Made by a program: the position numbers and the translations under genes. Below are positions 9,871 through 18,660 of a stretch of DNA of 30,122 nucleotides, one piece after another; the first letter of the stretch is position 1, and the number at the start of each line of letters is the position of its first letter. This stretch comes from a virus: the IMG/VR virus record IMGVR_UViG_3300021502_000005, positions 1 through 30,122 of that record; one strand, 5' to 3'. The notes under the pieces are model-generated. The model did no database searches, was not told the DNA's origin, and was given only the letters and a program-made list of their open reading frames with translations.

Positions 9871-12072
9871 TTAAACTCCTTTTATTTCATTTTCTATCGC
9901 AAACCCACACGAAACACTAGCTTGCAGATTGCTTAACGGCCCATTCTTTTCGCAATAAGCAAGAAATTTTTCTTTAATCCATGCTACTTCTGCCCCTGAG
10001 CTAATAATGTTGCTGTCAGTCACTCTATAGCCCCCCATGTCTACTCTTTCTGTTACAACTTCAGTCTTATATAAAGTTACAAACGCATTGTACTCTGCCC
10101 CAGAAACAGTATCAACCCACCATATTCCTGACATGTCGCCAGATTGGTGAGCGGGGCCGTCTACCCTTGTATGGGTATAGCTTGCTGTAATAATTATGTT
10201 ATATAACCTAATAGAAAAGTCAGCGTTTATTAGCGCCGCGCATACCGTAGTAGCAAGCAGCACTTTATTATAGTATACAGTAGTAGCATAGTAGTTTTCA
10301 ATTTCGTCCCCCCCCCCACTTTGGTAAAGAGTTACGGCATCCCATTGGACACTCTCAGTGACTATTTCTTTCTCTTGTGCATTAGAATAAACGGTCGTGG
10401 TTGTGCTCGATGCCGTAGACCCCACCCCCCCGGCATAAAAATAAGTAGTTTCGGCATAAGTTTTATACATAGTAGGGATGTTACGGGCTTGATCATATTG
10501 CGGGACATTGAGTTCTATCATATGCTCCGGGATAGTAAAAACTATTGGTCTTATTGAATCGTAGCGAGAACCGTGCCCAGTGGTGTAAGCTCCATACATT
10601 GTCAATGAATAAGTGCTAATATCTACAGTATGAGTATATATAGGCACAACGAAATCTTCTCTATTGCCATATTCTACACTATGTGTTTTTGTAACGCTGG
10701 CAGATGACGAGTCTATGAGATAGCCTTTTGCACCGCCACCTCCGCCCATTACATATGACCCCCCCCCGCTGTGGGTAACATCTTGCGTATAGGTGTTAGG
10801 CTTAGTAGAAATTAGCACAGGGCGATATTCCCCAGCCATCTCATGCCCAGGCAATTTTCTATCCTCATTAATTTTAAGTTCTATTAGCGAATCTAAATCA
10901 AAATAGGCTTTCGTTCGGTGGGTATCCTGAAAATACCCTGGCCGATATTCGTCTCGCTGCCACACAGAAAAGCGCAATACCTCGGCAGGGCATCTTATAG
11001 TTGCTGCACCTTCAAACCCTATTAATGTGTACCCTGTATCTGTTTTTAGAATTATTGCTTTATACTTATGCCTGGGCAAATAACTTGCCATTCGCATTCT
11101 GTCTTTATAACTCAAGGGTGACTGGCAATTCATATGAACATCTACAATTATTTGCCCAGTACCGTAGTCAAATATTAATTCTTTAGCAAGGAAATCAACA
11201 CTAAAGAAAAACTTTGTATTCCCATAGTACATCTCCTGCACATCAGGTTTTTGATGAAGCTCCAAAATTTGTATGCAATCTTTTTCTATTTCTTCCAAAC
11301 TTACTTGCTTATATGTTGTAACATCGGTTGCAGTTTCATCGGGGATTGGCTTCTCTTTATCGGCACCCAGCGCTATTATAGCGTAAGTTCCGTCAATATC
11401 TCCAGGCTCGCCCCGCGCAATCGGAGGACTCAGCTTCGCCGAGCAAGAGAAACATGAGCCTGCTGCTGCCCCTGCGCAAGATCCTTCCTTAAAGGCAGGA
11501 ATCTTTGGGTAAAATCGCCCTCGGCCAGTATAGCTCCCAAGGCAAAACAATAAAACCTTATCGTCAACCTCATAAATACCAAAATCCATCGCATGGCATA
11601 GCAAAGGCTTCTCTTCCTTTCCCCTGCAAAGATCAACTAAATATCTCCTTCCTGTGTATTCAGCTTCAAACAAATAAAACTTTTTTTTTACTATCCTATT
11701 ATAATAGTACCACATTCCACCAACATAAAAATCGTACTCGCCCTCCAATAACTCAGGGCCTATAACCTCTAAAATTTTCCCCTCCGTGAAGTACGTAGTG
11801 CACCAGCAATATTCCTCTATAATTATAACATCTTTTTCAAACACTGCCAACAACAACGGTGGAACATAAATGTTAATGGTATCAATACCAAAAACAGAAG
11901 TGCAGACTACCCGAATGCCACTTGCAAACTCAACAATTCTTTTATTCTGCATCAACCCTTGAAAACGCATGGCATTCCGCAAAATTTCAAGCTGAGCAAA
12001 ACCAAAGTGATTCAGTCGTTTTGCGTTGTATTTATCACCGGTATGCCTATATTGCACATAAGATGCTGACAT
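9871..12072 (-). CDS. Large tail/virion protein with homopolymeric G tracts
   Basis: 733 residues, no family recognised. It is rich in Tyr, Thr, Val and Gly with alternating beta-strand-like segments and no membrane span. A Gly/Ser/Pro-rich linker (near residues 200-225, containing KLSPPIARGEPGDIDG) splits an N-terminal part from the rest. The last 300 residues hold short Gly clusters (HSGGGS, MGGGGGAKG, YQSGGGD) written with runs of G up to ten bases long, and an A9 run lies near codon 128. A one-base change in any run would truncate or replace the C-terminus. Position after the beta-rich tail genes suggests an exposed tail or receptor-binding component. It begins just after the upstream stop with a weak ribosome site, so translation is probably coupled. 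Confidence 0.8.
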   Translation of the reverse strand: MSASYVQYRHTGDKYNAKRLNHFGFAQLEILRNAMRFQGLMQNKRIVEFASGIRVVCTSVFGIDTINIYVPPLLLAVFEKDVIIIEEYCWCTTYFTEGKILEVIGPELLEGEYDFYVGGMWYYYNRIVKKKFYLFEAEYTGRRYLVDLCRGKEEKPLLCHAMDFGIYEVDDKVLLFCLGSYTGRGRFYPKIPAFKEGSCAGAAAGSCFSCSAKLSPPIARGEPGDIDGTYAIIALGADKEKPIPDETATDVTTYKQVSLEEIEKDCIQILELHQKPDVQEMYYGNTKFFFSVDFLAKELIFDYGTGQIIVDVHMNCQSPLSYKDRMRMASYLPRHKYKAIILKTDTGYTLIGFEGAATIRCPAEVLRFSVWQRDEYRPGYFQDTHRTKAYFDLDSLIELKINEDRKLPGHEMAGEYRPVLISTKPNTYTQDVTHSGGGSYVMGGGGGAKGYLIDSSSASVTKTHSVEYGNREDFVVPIYTHTVDISTYSLTMYGAYTTGHGSRYDSIRPIVFTIPEHMIELNVPQYDQARNIPTMYKTYAETTYFYAGGVGSTASSTTTTVYSNAQEKEIVTESVQWDAVTLYQSGGGDEIENYYATTVYYNKVLLATTVCAALINADFSIRLYNIIITASYTHTRVDGPAHQSGDMSGIWWVDTVSGAEYNAFVTLYKTEVVTERVDMGGYRVTDSNIISSGAEVAWIKEKFLAYCEKNGPLSNLQASVSCGFAIENEIKGV
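10308..10317 (-). repeat. G10 homopolymer inside the 733-residue tail gene
   Basis: Ten consecutive C on the plus strand, G on the coding strand, at about codons 585-588 (YQSGGGD). Runs this long are prone to slipped-strand change. The assembled length keeps the frame open. Confidence 0.95.
10425..10431 (-). repeat. G7 homopolymer inside the 733-residue tail gene
   Basis: Seven consecutive G on the coding strand near codon 548 (FYAGGVGS). A further run of four G follows after a single T at 10420-10423. Confidence 0.95.
10759..10767 (-). repeat. G9 homopolymer inside the 733-residue tail gene
   Basis: Nine consecutive G on the coding strand near codon 436 (THSGGGS), a few residues before a second glycine cluster (MGGGGGAKG) that is encoded with mixed codons. 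Confidence 0.95.
11681..11689 (-). repeat. A9 homopolymer inside the 733-residue tail gene
   Basis: Nine consecutive A on the coding strand encode the Lys run in IVKKKFYLF near codon 128. It is a possible site of polymerase or replication slippage in the same gene as the G tracts. Confidence 0.9.
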
Positions 12073-12074
12073 TG

Positions 12075-13442
12075 TTAAGTTTCCGCATGTGGATAGGTAT
12101 GAGTTTCGCTAAGCCTTGCCGAGTTAGTAAGTGTCTCGTTATGGCTGTAGCCCATGCTAACTCCTCTTGAAAGAGAATCGCTCAAGCTTGCGCTTGCATT
12201 TACCGAAGACATAGCGCTGGCTGCTAATTGGGACGAAATATTTGCCATAGCCTTTTGACCTTCTATCGTTAACCCGGTGGAGCCAAGGTAGCCCTGCAAT
12301 GTTAATTCAGCTTCTTTCAAAGAGAGTGTTGTCTGATTATTGGCCTGTTCTATTTTTGCTTTGTATTCTTGAATTTGTGCATCCAGCGTAATTGCCATCG
12401 CCTTGGAGTCGGCTTCGTACCCAGCAATTTTATAACCATAAACTTTGGCGATATTTTCTATAATACTAAGCTCAGTGGTAACATTTATTTTGTAAGCTTC
12501 AATATCACTTTGATAAACACTAACTAAATTTTGGTTGGATTGCGTAACAATATCAGCCTTTAATTTTTCGGTTTCTACCTCTAAGGATGATCCTTTAATT
12601 CTATTAACGTAAGCCTCAACTTTTGTGGTATAAACTCTAAGGATAACCTCGGCAGCAGCTTTTGCAGCGTCTAGCAACCTGTTTGCTGAAGAATTAAATA
12701 ATTCTTTTTCCTGCCCTTCTAACTGAATACTTGAGCTGATGATAAACTGTGAATGTTCTTTGGCCAACCGAGCTTGCTCAATAGTAATTTCATAGTTTAG
12801 CTGTTGGTTATTCCTATTAATTTCTTTGGTTATTTCTAATAGCCTCCCGCTTAACATGCCAGGCGGAATTTCATAACCCCTTGCTGCAAAATAATTTTCT
12901 GTTTCAGCGTACAATCTTTCATTCTCTAACTCTGTCCGGTTCCTTGCTCTCTCCCATAATGCCGATTCTGTTTCTGCTCCTAACCCTGTTCCTCCTTCAG
13001 CGAGAAAGTCTTTGACTACAGCAATTAGAGCGGTGTTTAAATCACTTGAATATCCTGTCTCATCATAGTTAAAATCAACATCCGGTTCTACTATATCGTA
13101 TGCCGGAATGGTTACAGTTGGAACAGTGACCGTAGAAAAAACAGGTCTGCTTGGCGCGGTAATAGTTTCAGGTGTGAGGTCTGCGTCACTTGGAGCCTCT
13201 GGCCGCAATGATGTAAGATCATTATCAATGGCAGACTCTTGAAAAGCATACGAAATATCCGATGTAGGAGGTGAGATATCAGTGAACAAAGCCGCCAATG
13301 TGTCTAAATAAAACTTAGCCGTGGTCACTGCGTCTGATGCGTAATCCTGTGCGCTTGTGAATTTGTCCTCGACAAGCTGCCCGGCTTCGTTTGCCCCAAT
13401 GCTATAAGATGTGTGCGGGACTCGACCTACATTGATCGCCAT
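12075..13442 (-). CDS. Coiled-coil virion structural protein
   Basis: 455 residues. The N-terminal 50 residues look helical and are followed by a Pro/Asp/Thr-rich linker (about 55-120). A long, almost wholly alpha-helical coiled-coil region fills the rest, with ERARNRTELENERLYAETE and, a little later, YEIPPGMLSGRLLEIT. The combination 'FAARG(Y/F)xxPPGxLxGRLLEI' followed by an N/Q-rich helix is, from memory, common in uncharacterised virion proteins of short-tailed phages. The C-terminus is Ser/Ala-rich. ATG is preceded by GAGGGAG. It lies directly upstream of the 733-residue protein with a two-base gap. A tail-fibre adaptor or internal tail component is plausible; the precise role is unknown. 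Confidence 0.85.
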   Translation of the reverse strand: MAINVGRVPHTSYSIGANEAGQLVEDKFTSAQDYASDAVTTAKFYLDTLAALFTDISPPTSDISYAFQESAIDNDLTSLRPEAPSDADLTPETITAPSRPVFSTVTVPTVTIPAYDIVEPDVDFNYDETGYSSDLNTALIAVVKDFLAEGGTGLGAETESALWERARNRTELENERLYAETENYFAARGYEIPPGMLSGRLLEITKEINRNNQQLNYEITIEQARLAKEHSQFIISSSIQLEGQEKELFNSSANRLLDAAKAAAEVILRVYTTKVEAYVNRIKGSSLEVETEKLKADIVTQSNQNLVSVYQSDIEAYKINVTTELSIIENIAKVYGYKIAGYEADSKAMAITLDAQIQEYKAKIEQANNQTTLSLKEAELTLQGYLGSTGLTIEGQKAMANISSQLAASAMSSVNASASLSDSLSRGVSMGYSHNETLTNSARLSETHTYPHAET

Positions 13443-13445
13443 GGC

Positions 13446-13925
13446 TTAACTCCCTCTTGGTTTACTGTTTAAAATTGTAGGATCGACATGGATAGAGTCT
13501 ATACTAAAATCACATCCTGATGTATTTGCAATTTTAATTTCCCAATATCTTCCTTTTTGGCTTCTTCTTCCTGAAACTTCGCCACTTCCTTGCCTGCTCG
13601 ATGATAGCGCCGGTGTAAGTCTGTAAGTTTCTGTGTTACCTTCGTCTGTTTTAACTTCAAACTGGATGCTGCCGGTAGATTCATACCCAACATGAAATTT
13701 TCTAATCCTTTTTTGATTAGGTATTCCCCAGTCGCTTCTTGGAAATTCACCAAAAGCGTCGATACTTGAGCCATCATCATTGCCAGCTTCATCCAGTTCA
13801 TAAATCCCATCTTCACTAAAACCTATATGGATATTTCCGATTTTAGCGAAAGAATTGAAATTGTAATTAACATACTGGCTAATGGCCAAATTTTTCAAAT
13901 TAACTGCTAAAGTTAAGTAATCCAT
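13446..13925 (-). CDS. Hypothetical tail-associated protein, 159 aa
   Basis: A 159-residue soluble protein of mixed beta character with no recognised motif. It has a charged acidic loop (DEAGNDDGSS) and an Arg/Ser-rich segment (SSSRQGSGEVSGRRSQKGR). No signal peptide or membrane segment is seen. ATG follows the preceding stop directly (TAAATG), and only three bases separate its stop from the next start, so it belongs to the same polycistronic message as the tail genes around it. A minor virion protein is the likely role, from context alone. Confidence 0.75.
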   Translation of the reverse strand: MDYLTLAVNLKNLAISQYVNYNFNSFAKIGNIHIGFSEDGIYELDEAGNDDGSSIDAFGEFPRSDWGIPNQKRIRKFHVGYESTGSIQFEVKTDEGNTETYRLTPALSSSRQGSGEVSGRRSQKGRYWEIKIANTSGCDFSIDSIHVDPTILNSKPRGS

Positions 13926-14957
13926 TTAATACCTGCTATGCCTTAAAATTTCATCGGTGAATCTTTCGCCCACTTTGCCAGTGCCGTAACATACAATAGA
14001 TGGGAGTGTAATATCTGCGTCTGCGTCTGCTGCTGCATGCCCAGTCGCCTCTATTGTGATCAAAGGCAATTCTATATCAAGATCTCCGCTTGCCCCACGG
14101 ATACCGGTTCCGTAACACTCTAAAAGAGGAAGGTCTTCTTGCAATTCACCGGCTATCGAAACAGTTCCAGTTCCAGAACACTCTAAAAGAGGTAACGCCT
14201 CATCCCATTCTCCAAGTATCCCAATCAGCCCAGTAGCAGCGCATTCTATAAGAGGTAAAGTTATTGCTCCGGTTGCACCACCATAAGCAGATACCGTTAT
14301 TTTAGGTAACTCTATATCCAAGTTCCCGGCTACTGCAAGAGTAACAACCTCAAATGAGGGGATAGTATTCATCACAGCACTAATTCCGCTGTAAGTATAA
14401 ATAGATTTTACAACTATTGCCTCTGCTGAAGTTTCAGCAGTACTTGTAAATATGTCTTTTCCTGTATCAGGTACACCAGAGACTGCAAACTGGTTATTGG
14501 CAAGATAAATTAGCTTCCCCGTTAAAGATTGGCCAGAAGTAGCGTAAGTTCCATCCGTGAGCATTATGGTGTAGCCGAATTTCAAATTAGGGCAAACTGC
14601 TGAAAAAGTGGCACCCGCTCTTTCGATAATTTCTTCAAGATAAAACTCAGGAGTTGTCAAAACAACTGAAATTTTACCGCTCAACAAGGCTGCCCCATAG
14701 TGAAAATAAGGTGCTGTTGCTACCATTGCAGCATCGGCTGAAAATACCATTTCTCTAAAGGTTTCTTTTCCTCCAACACTGCTAACGCTGCAATCACCAA
14801 GAAAATCTATCTCTTCTGTATAAGTGACTTCCTGCCCTGCCGGAGCAACCTTGCTACTTTTACAGCCGTAATAAGAATAAAACGTCACTATCTTCTTTGC
14901 GGAAACAATTCCTGGAAGATCTGAAGTATCTATTTTTATTGTATCATAGGTAGTCAT
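13926..14957 (-). CDS. Repeat-containing beta-rich tail protein
   Basis: 343 residues. The first 210 residues show Thr/Val/Ala-rich beta strands and a Cys pair in the CKSSK and GDCSV segments. From residue 217 to 327 there are six imperfect units starting with LPxI/LPLL and ending near GTG or ATG, with starts at 217, 234, 255, 276, 297 and 318. Such regular short strands with Gly turns suggest a stacked beta structure in a fibre or tail appendage. The start overlaps the stop of the 71-residue gene by four bases (ATGA), a sign of translational coupling. Specific function is not known. Confidence 0.8.
   Translation of the reverse strand: MTTYDTIKIDTSDLPGIVSAKKIVTFYSYYGCKSSKVAPAGQEVTYTEEIDFLGDCSVSSVGGKETFREMVFSADAAMVATAPYFHYGAALLSGKISVVLTTPEFYLEEIIERAGATFSAVCPNLKFGYTIMLTDGTYATSGQSLTGKLIYLANNQFAVSGVPDTGKDIFTSTAETSAEAIVVKSIYTYSGISAVMNTIPSFEVVTLAVAGNLDIELPKITVSAYGGATGAITLPLIECAATGLIGILGEWDEALPLLECSGTGTVSIAGELQEDLPLLECYGTGIRGASGDLDIELPLITIEATGHAAADADADITLPSIVCYGTGKVGERFTDEILRHSRY
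13977..14309 (-). repeat. Six tandem imperfect 21-residue (63-bp) coding repeats
   Basis: Units read LPKITVSAYG, LPLIECAATG, LPLLECSGTG, LPLLECYGTG, LPLITIEATG and LPSIVCYGTG. The spacing is 17 residues once and then exactly 21 residues four times. Similarity is clear at protein level and partial at DNA level. Confidence 0.9.
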
Positions 14958-15169
14958 ATTCTAAAATTTCTTATTATCGTGTTACTAACTAATTCAACAA
15001 TTTTATATATACGAAAGACGAAGTGGTAACGAACTTGCATAAGCTTCTCTAATTGTTCTGCTGGCACTACTACACTATTGTAAGCAGCATAAAATGTTTC
15101 TATTTTATTCCCTCTTGTTATCTCCGGGAAAGTAGCAAAAGCCAGCATGTTCGCATCGTAGACAGCCAT
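14954..15169 (-). CDS. Small hypothetical tail-region protein, 71 aa
   Basis: 71 residues, unrecognised. The N-terminal half is neutral (AVYDANMLAFATFPEITRG) and the C-terminal half is basic and hydrophobic (FRIYKIVELVSNTIIRNFRI), possibly an amphipathic helix. Its ATG overlaps the stop of the upstream 396-residue gene (TAATG), and its own stop overlaps the next start by four bases. This tight coupling on both sides supports it as a real gene in the tail operon. It could be a small adaptor or a chaperone of its neighbours. Confidence 0.7.
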   Translation of the reverse strand: MAVYDANMLAFATFPEITRGNKIETFYAAYNSVVVPAEQLEKLMQVRYHFVFRIYKIVELVSNTIIRNFRI

Positions 15170-16359
15170 TAGAGAACCTCTCTATCCTCTTTTATAGCGA
15201 AGCTATCTTCAAGGTATCTGTAAACAGCATCGCAAATTCGATAAGTGCTTGTCCCGTCAGGATTAGTGTCCCATGTTTCAACTGTAAGGGTATCGACTGT
15301 GTTGCTATTAACTTTTCTAGTTGCCCCTGATGCCGTACCATCAACAATAAGCACCATTTTATTCTGCCATTCATTCGTAGCCCAGGTTTTTGTTGTATCA
15401 GTTAATGTAGTGTTAGTCGCACCGGAAGGTGTCCCTTGCTCAGGTTGGTTGCCTGTCTGCACCGCAAACATATCTGACATCGTAACAGCGGGACTCATTC
15501 TAATTAGTCCATTTAAGTCTAACCAGCCAATAGCCCCTTTTTTATCATAGCTGTTTACTTGGGCAGGTACTAAACCGTATTGGCCTGTTCCTGCATCAGG
15601 ATCAAGGTAAGTAGATAGTATTGCAGCAGTTGCTATTGCGTATTCTCCAATAATACCGTCCTCATCCCCAACATGGTCAAACCTGCAAAGTTCTGCGAAG
15701 TTGCTTAAAGTGCTATTGTAGCCGCCCATCATCGCTGGGCAAGGGGTTACCCCAACAAAAGCACCAGAGGCGTAATCTCTTGGCAAAGAAGTTACCTGAA
15801 TATGAGTGCTATCTACTATTGTTTGCACTTGTAGTTGGTCTCTCCCTTCAGTATCTACCCCAACGATTTGAATCTTTTGCCCTTTTGAGAACCCAGTAGA
15901 CGACGCCACTGCTAATGACACTCCAGAGCCAGTACTCGCCAGCGCTGTGGTTGTTGTAATAGTGTCGTAGAATAATTTATCCAAAAAGCCAACAAGCAGG
16001 CTTTGGTTTGCAACGAATTTTCCAATGGCAACAAAATCAGCGTTGCCCACCATAAACATTTTAGTGGCTGCATCCCATACCACTTGATCATAAGTTGTAT
16101 TGGCATAAGCTTGAGTAGTCCCAACATGGGTAGTTGCATTCCAATAAAGCCAAAGTGTAAAAGTAACAGTTGTAGTAACTCTTCGAAGCTCTAAGTAAAT
16201 ATAAGGATACCCATGAGCGCTACCATTCGTTTTGTAAACTTCGCTATCTGCATCCAGTGTATCATGGCTCGTCCAACCAGCAGCGACCATGAACGCTTGT
16301 ATATCCGTCCACCATAAGTCAGAGGTGGCATAAGTTTTATGCAAAGCTATATCAGCCAT
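15169..16359 (-). CDS. Beta-rich virion (tail) protein, 396 aa
   Basis: 396 residues. The N-terminal domain opens with DLWWTDIQAFMVAAGWTSHD and continues with many aromatic beta strands (YIYLELRRVTTTVTFTLWLY). A small beta domain follows around residues 140-205, with GVSLAVASSTGFSKGQKIQI and SLPRDYASGAFVG, a pattern I associate with phage structural proteins. A C-terminal beta segment lies around 320-375. No membrane segment is present. GGGAG precedes the ATG at good spacing. The gene sits among other beta-rich tail genes, so a tail or baseplate-like structural role is inferred. Confidence 0.85.
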   Translation of the reverse strand: MADIALHKTYATSDLWWTDIQAFMVAAGWTSHDTLDADSEVYKTNGSAHGYPYIYLELRRVTTTVTFTLWLYWNATTHVGTTQAYANTTYDQVVWDAATKMFMVGNADFVAIGKFVANQSLLVGFLDKLFYDTITTTTALASTGSGVSLAVASSTGFSKGQKIQIVGVDTEGRDQLQVQTIVDSTHIQVTSLPRDYASGAFVGVTPCPAMMGGYNSTLSNFAELCRFDHVGDEDGIIGEYAIATAAILSTYLDPDAGTGQYGLVPAQVNSYDKKGAIGWLDLNGLIRMSPAVTMSDMFAVQTGNQPEQGTPSGATNTTLTDTTKTWATNEWQNKMVLIVDGTASGATRKVNSNTVDTLTVETWDTNPDGTSTYRICDAVYRYLEDSFAIKEDREVL

Positions 16360-16375
16360 CGTTTATTCTCCCTTA

Positions 16376-16897
16376 TTACACATTTTGCAGAGTGACAGTG
16401 ATTCTAACCTTTAAAGTGTCACCATTTTCAACCGGTAATCCAGCGGTAAATTTTGCAGCTCCGTACATTACTGCACCGCCTGCTGCAACATCAGCTTTAG
16501 TGTTATTGCTCACCAACGCTGCACCGTATATTGTTGCAGTTGCAATAATAGAAAAAGCCGCAGTGCTGCTATTTGCAATACTCCCACCGGCAGCAGCATC
16601 GTCCGTCCATGTAGGCCTTGTGGTTTCACTGTACTCAGAATCGGCCTCAGTAAACCCAGGAACGGCGTATGTGTCTGTTAATAGCGGAGTGTAATCATCT
16701 ACAAAAGTTAGTGTGTACCAAGTCGGCTCGGCTGTCCCGTTTCCCAGCCCTGTTTGCAACAAATAGTTAAAGCCCTCAGTTGTAGTCACATTGTGAGTGT
16801 CCCCTTGCTTGAATAACTTGCCGCCTCTCCAAAGTTCCCACTCATAGATCGATGTTCCTTCGGCAGTTAATCCGGATGTAAACTTATTGGTGTCCAT
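16376..16897 (-). CDS. Beta-sandwich tail protein, 173 aa
   Basis: 173 residues rich in Thr, Ala, Gly and Tyr. The segment VTTTEGFNYLLQTGLGNG, then TWYTLTFVDDYTP, then a late GAALVSNNTKADVAAGG and a final GDTLKVRITVTLQ strand resembles a widespread family of small phage tail proteins of unknown exact role. AGGAG precedes the ATG. It is the third of three consecutive small beta-rich genes (155, 122 and 173 residues) that probably act together in the tail. Confidence 0.8.
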   Translation of the reverse strand: MDTNKFTSGLTAEGTSIYEWELWRGGKLFKQGDTHNVTTTEGFNYLLQTGLGNGTAEPTWYTLTFVDDYTPLLTDTYAVPGFTEADSEYSETTRPTWTDDAAAGGSIANSSTAAFSIIATATIYGAALVSNNTKADVAAGGAVMYGAAKFTAGLPVENGDTLKVRITVTLQNV

Positions 16898-16907
16898 TTA
16901 GAATCTC

Positions 16908-17276
16908 CTAAGTGGGATTATTAATCTCAATATCCCAGGTTTTATTTTTGTAAATCGAATTTACGATAACACTAGTCGAATCAGTTTCGGTAACATAGAT
17001 TAAAACGTTGGTGCTTACTTTCCCAAGTGCTAAAAATGTTATATTATTTGATGATGTTATCAATACCTCTACTTCTTGGCAGGTAATACGCCTACCGGAA
17101 ACCGCTCCTGTTCGGGGTGCACCAAAATCAACAGTGCTAATGTTGCTTGAGCCTAACGAATATAGCACTGCCTCAGCATATGTTGTCGGTGCTGTATGGC
17201 AGACCAACATAATCGTAGCATTTGTTTTTATATAGTTGAGCGCTGTGTCTATCGCGTCAGTAGATATATATTTCAT
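16908..17276 (-). CDS. Small tail structural protein, 122 aa
   Basis: 122 residues. Features that recur in homologous phage proteins, from memory, are an N-terminal helix (DTALNYIKTNATIMLVCH), the turn APTTYAEA, a central VSGRRITCQ and a final strand ending IEINNPT. It has no membrane or signal segment. The start lies three bases after the stop of the upstream gene and has only a poor ribosome site, so translation probably depends on coupling. Likely a virion protein of the tail tip or stopper region; not assigned further. Confidence 0.75.
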   Translation of the reverse strand: MKYISTDAIDTALNYIKTNATIMLVCHTAPTTYAEAVLYSLGSSNISTVDFGAPRTGAVSGRRITCQEVEVLITSSNNITFLALGKVSTNVLIYVTETDSTSVIVNSIYKNKTWDIEINNPT

Positions 17277-17279
17277 GGC

Positions 17280-17747
17280 TTAACTCATTGGCTGTGTTAA
17301 AGCGAAAGTAGTTATCGACACTGGCAAAGACACTTTAATTGCTGTGCTACTTAAGACTAACTGGCTGCTGGCTGTAGAAATATTGCCATCAAATCTTACA
17401 GCGGTTGTGCTTGCCCCAGTTGTATAAGCGTTATCATAAAATCTGAACCATCCTGCTGTCCCTATCGCCAGCCCTATACCTGACCAAGTTTCTGCAGCGG
17501 CCTTGCCAAGAACCCCAGCAACAGCAGCATCAAATTCCAAGCCATTTGTAGGCGCACCGCCTACAAAAGCTCCTGCGCTAAGCGTAATAGAAACCAGCTT
17601 TGTGCCGCTTTCCGCTGCATCAGCAGCAGCAGGTTGGTTGCCGCTATAGATGTCCATTACACTATCAATAAATAACGCTTTGAAGGAGTTGCCAGTGCCA
17701 TCTCCCATCAATTCAGTTACCAATCCGGTAGACAATCTTACTGCCAT
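17280..17747 (-). CDS. Tail structural protein, 155 aa (IYSGNQPAAAD family)
   Basis: 155 residues. It shows the motifs IYSGNQPAAADAAESGT, then GTAGWFRFYDNAYTTGAST, then AVRFDGNISTASSQL, a set that I recognise from many uncharacterised phage structural proteins. The composition is beta-rich. AAGGAGG lies just upstream of ATG. It follows the nozzle candidate gene with an 11-base gap, fitting a role in the tail built onto the nozzle. Its exact position in the particle is unknown. Confidence 0.8.
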   Translation of the reverse strand: MAVRLSTGLVTELMGDGTGNSFKALFIDSVMDIYSGNQPAAADAAESGTKLVSITLSAGAFVGGAPTNGLEFDAAVAGVLGKAAAETWSGIGLAIGTAGWFRFYDNAYTTGASTTAVRFDGNISTASSQLVLSSTAIKVSLPVSITTFALTQPMS

Positions 17748-17758
17748 TGTTTTCCTCC

Positions 17759-18652
17759 TTATGGTTGTAAAGTTACAATATACTTCCTATTTTTAATTAC
17801 TCCCGCCCCGAAATTAGCCGCAGGATATTTAACGCTATCTTCTGAAAAGTTGAGAAAAATACCAGATTTAATTCCTATAGAAAGGCCATTTTTAGTAGCG
17901 ACCAAAATGGACTTCCCGCCTTCCTCGAATGTACCAATTTGAGACATCATTGTTCCTATGTCAGTGCCTTCTATCGCTGGATAATTTGAGACGACTTTAC
18001 GAGTAAGCTCATTTGGGTTATTCCCAAAATAAAACAATATTTCTGTGGAATTGCTTAGATAAAATCCATCCTCTACAGGGGCAAACATAGCAATCCTTGA
18101 ACTTTCCATGATTACATTTCTTGCAAGGTCAAAATGGTTCCTTGAATTCGGCTCGCTGAAAAACAAGGTATCGCCTACAGCCACATACACCCTGCTCTTG
18201 TAAAACCCGACCATATGACCTACAGGAGGGGGACTCAGTATTCTGGTTGTTGGCATTCCGGTATAATCAGCAGCTACCCACGAAGAAGAAACACGGTTCC
18301 GCACATAACCGGTTTCCCGATTATTGCAATAATATATTTCATTCCCTACCTTGACGTACCGCATCCTCAAACCCGGAGTAACTGCACGAATCGCTGTTGT
18401 GGAATAATCCGCATTAATTACAGTTAAAGCATCCCCGGTCACACAAAGAGCGTAATCGCCACAAGAAAAACCACTGTGATAACTGCCGCTAACTTTCTGT
18501 TCGTACCCTTTCCTCCGTGAGATTCTTCCCGTATCATCTATGTTAATATTTTTACACGCAGCAAGCTCCTGGAGGCCTGTCTCAGCATCAAATTCAATTC
18601 TTGCAGGATCTATTTCAGTGTTAAGCCCTTTTGTGCCTTTGAATAGCAACAT
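17759..18652 (-). CDS. Tail nozzle-like beta-propeller protein
   Basis: 297 residues. The N-terminus reads KGTKGLNTEIDPARI and then NINIDDTGRISRRKGY (about residues 35-50), a signature of nozzle or stabilisation proteins of short-tailed phages, which plug the portal-adaptor channel. Later segments such as HMVGFYKSRVYVAVGDTLFF followed by SEPNSRNHFD look like propeller blades. It is shorter than P22 gp10 (about 470 residues), so part of the fold may be missing or supplied by a neighbour. Placement one gene after the adaptor supports the call. AAGGA precedes ATG. Confidence 0.8.
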   Translation of the reverse strand: MLLFKGTKGLNTEIDPARIEFDAETGLQELAACKNINIDDTGRISRRKGYEQKVSGSYHSGFSCGDYALCVTGDALTVINADYSTTAIRAVTPGLRMRYVKVGNEIYYCNNRETGYVRNRVSSSWVAADYTGMPTTRILSPPPVGHMVGFYKSRVYVAVGDTLFFSEPNSRNHFDLARNVIMESSRIAMFAPVEDGFYLSNSTEILFYFGNNPNELTRKVVSNYPAIEGTDIGTMMSQIGTFEEGGKSILVATKNGLSIGIKSGIFLNFSEDSVKYPAANFGAGVIKNRKYIVTLQP

Positions 18653-18660
18653 GATAGTCC

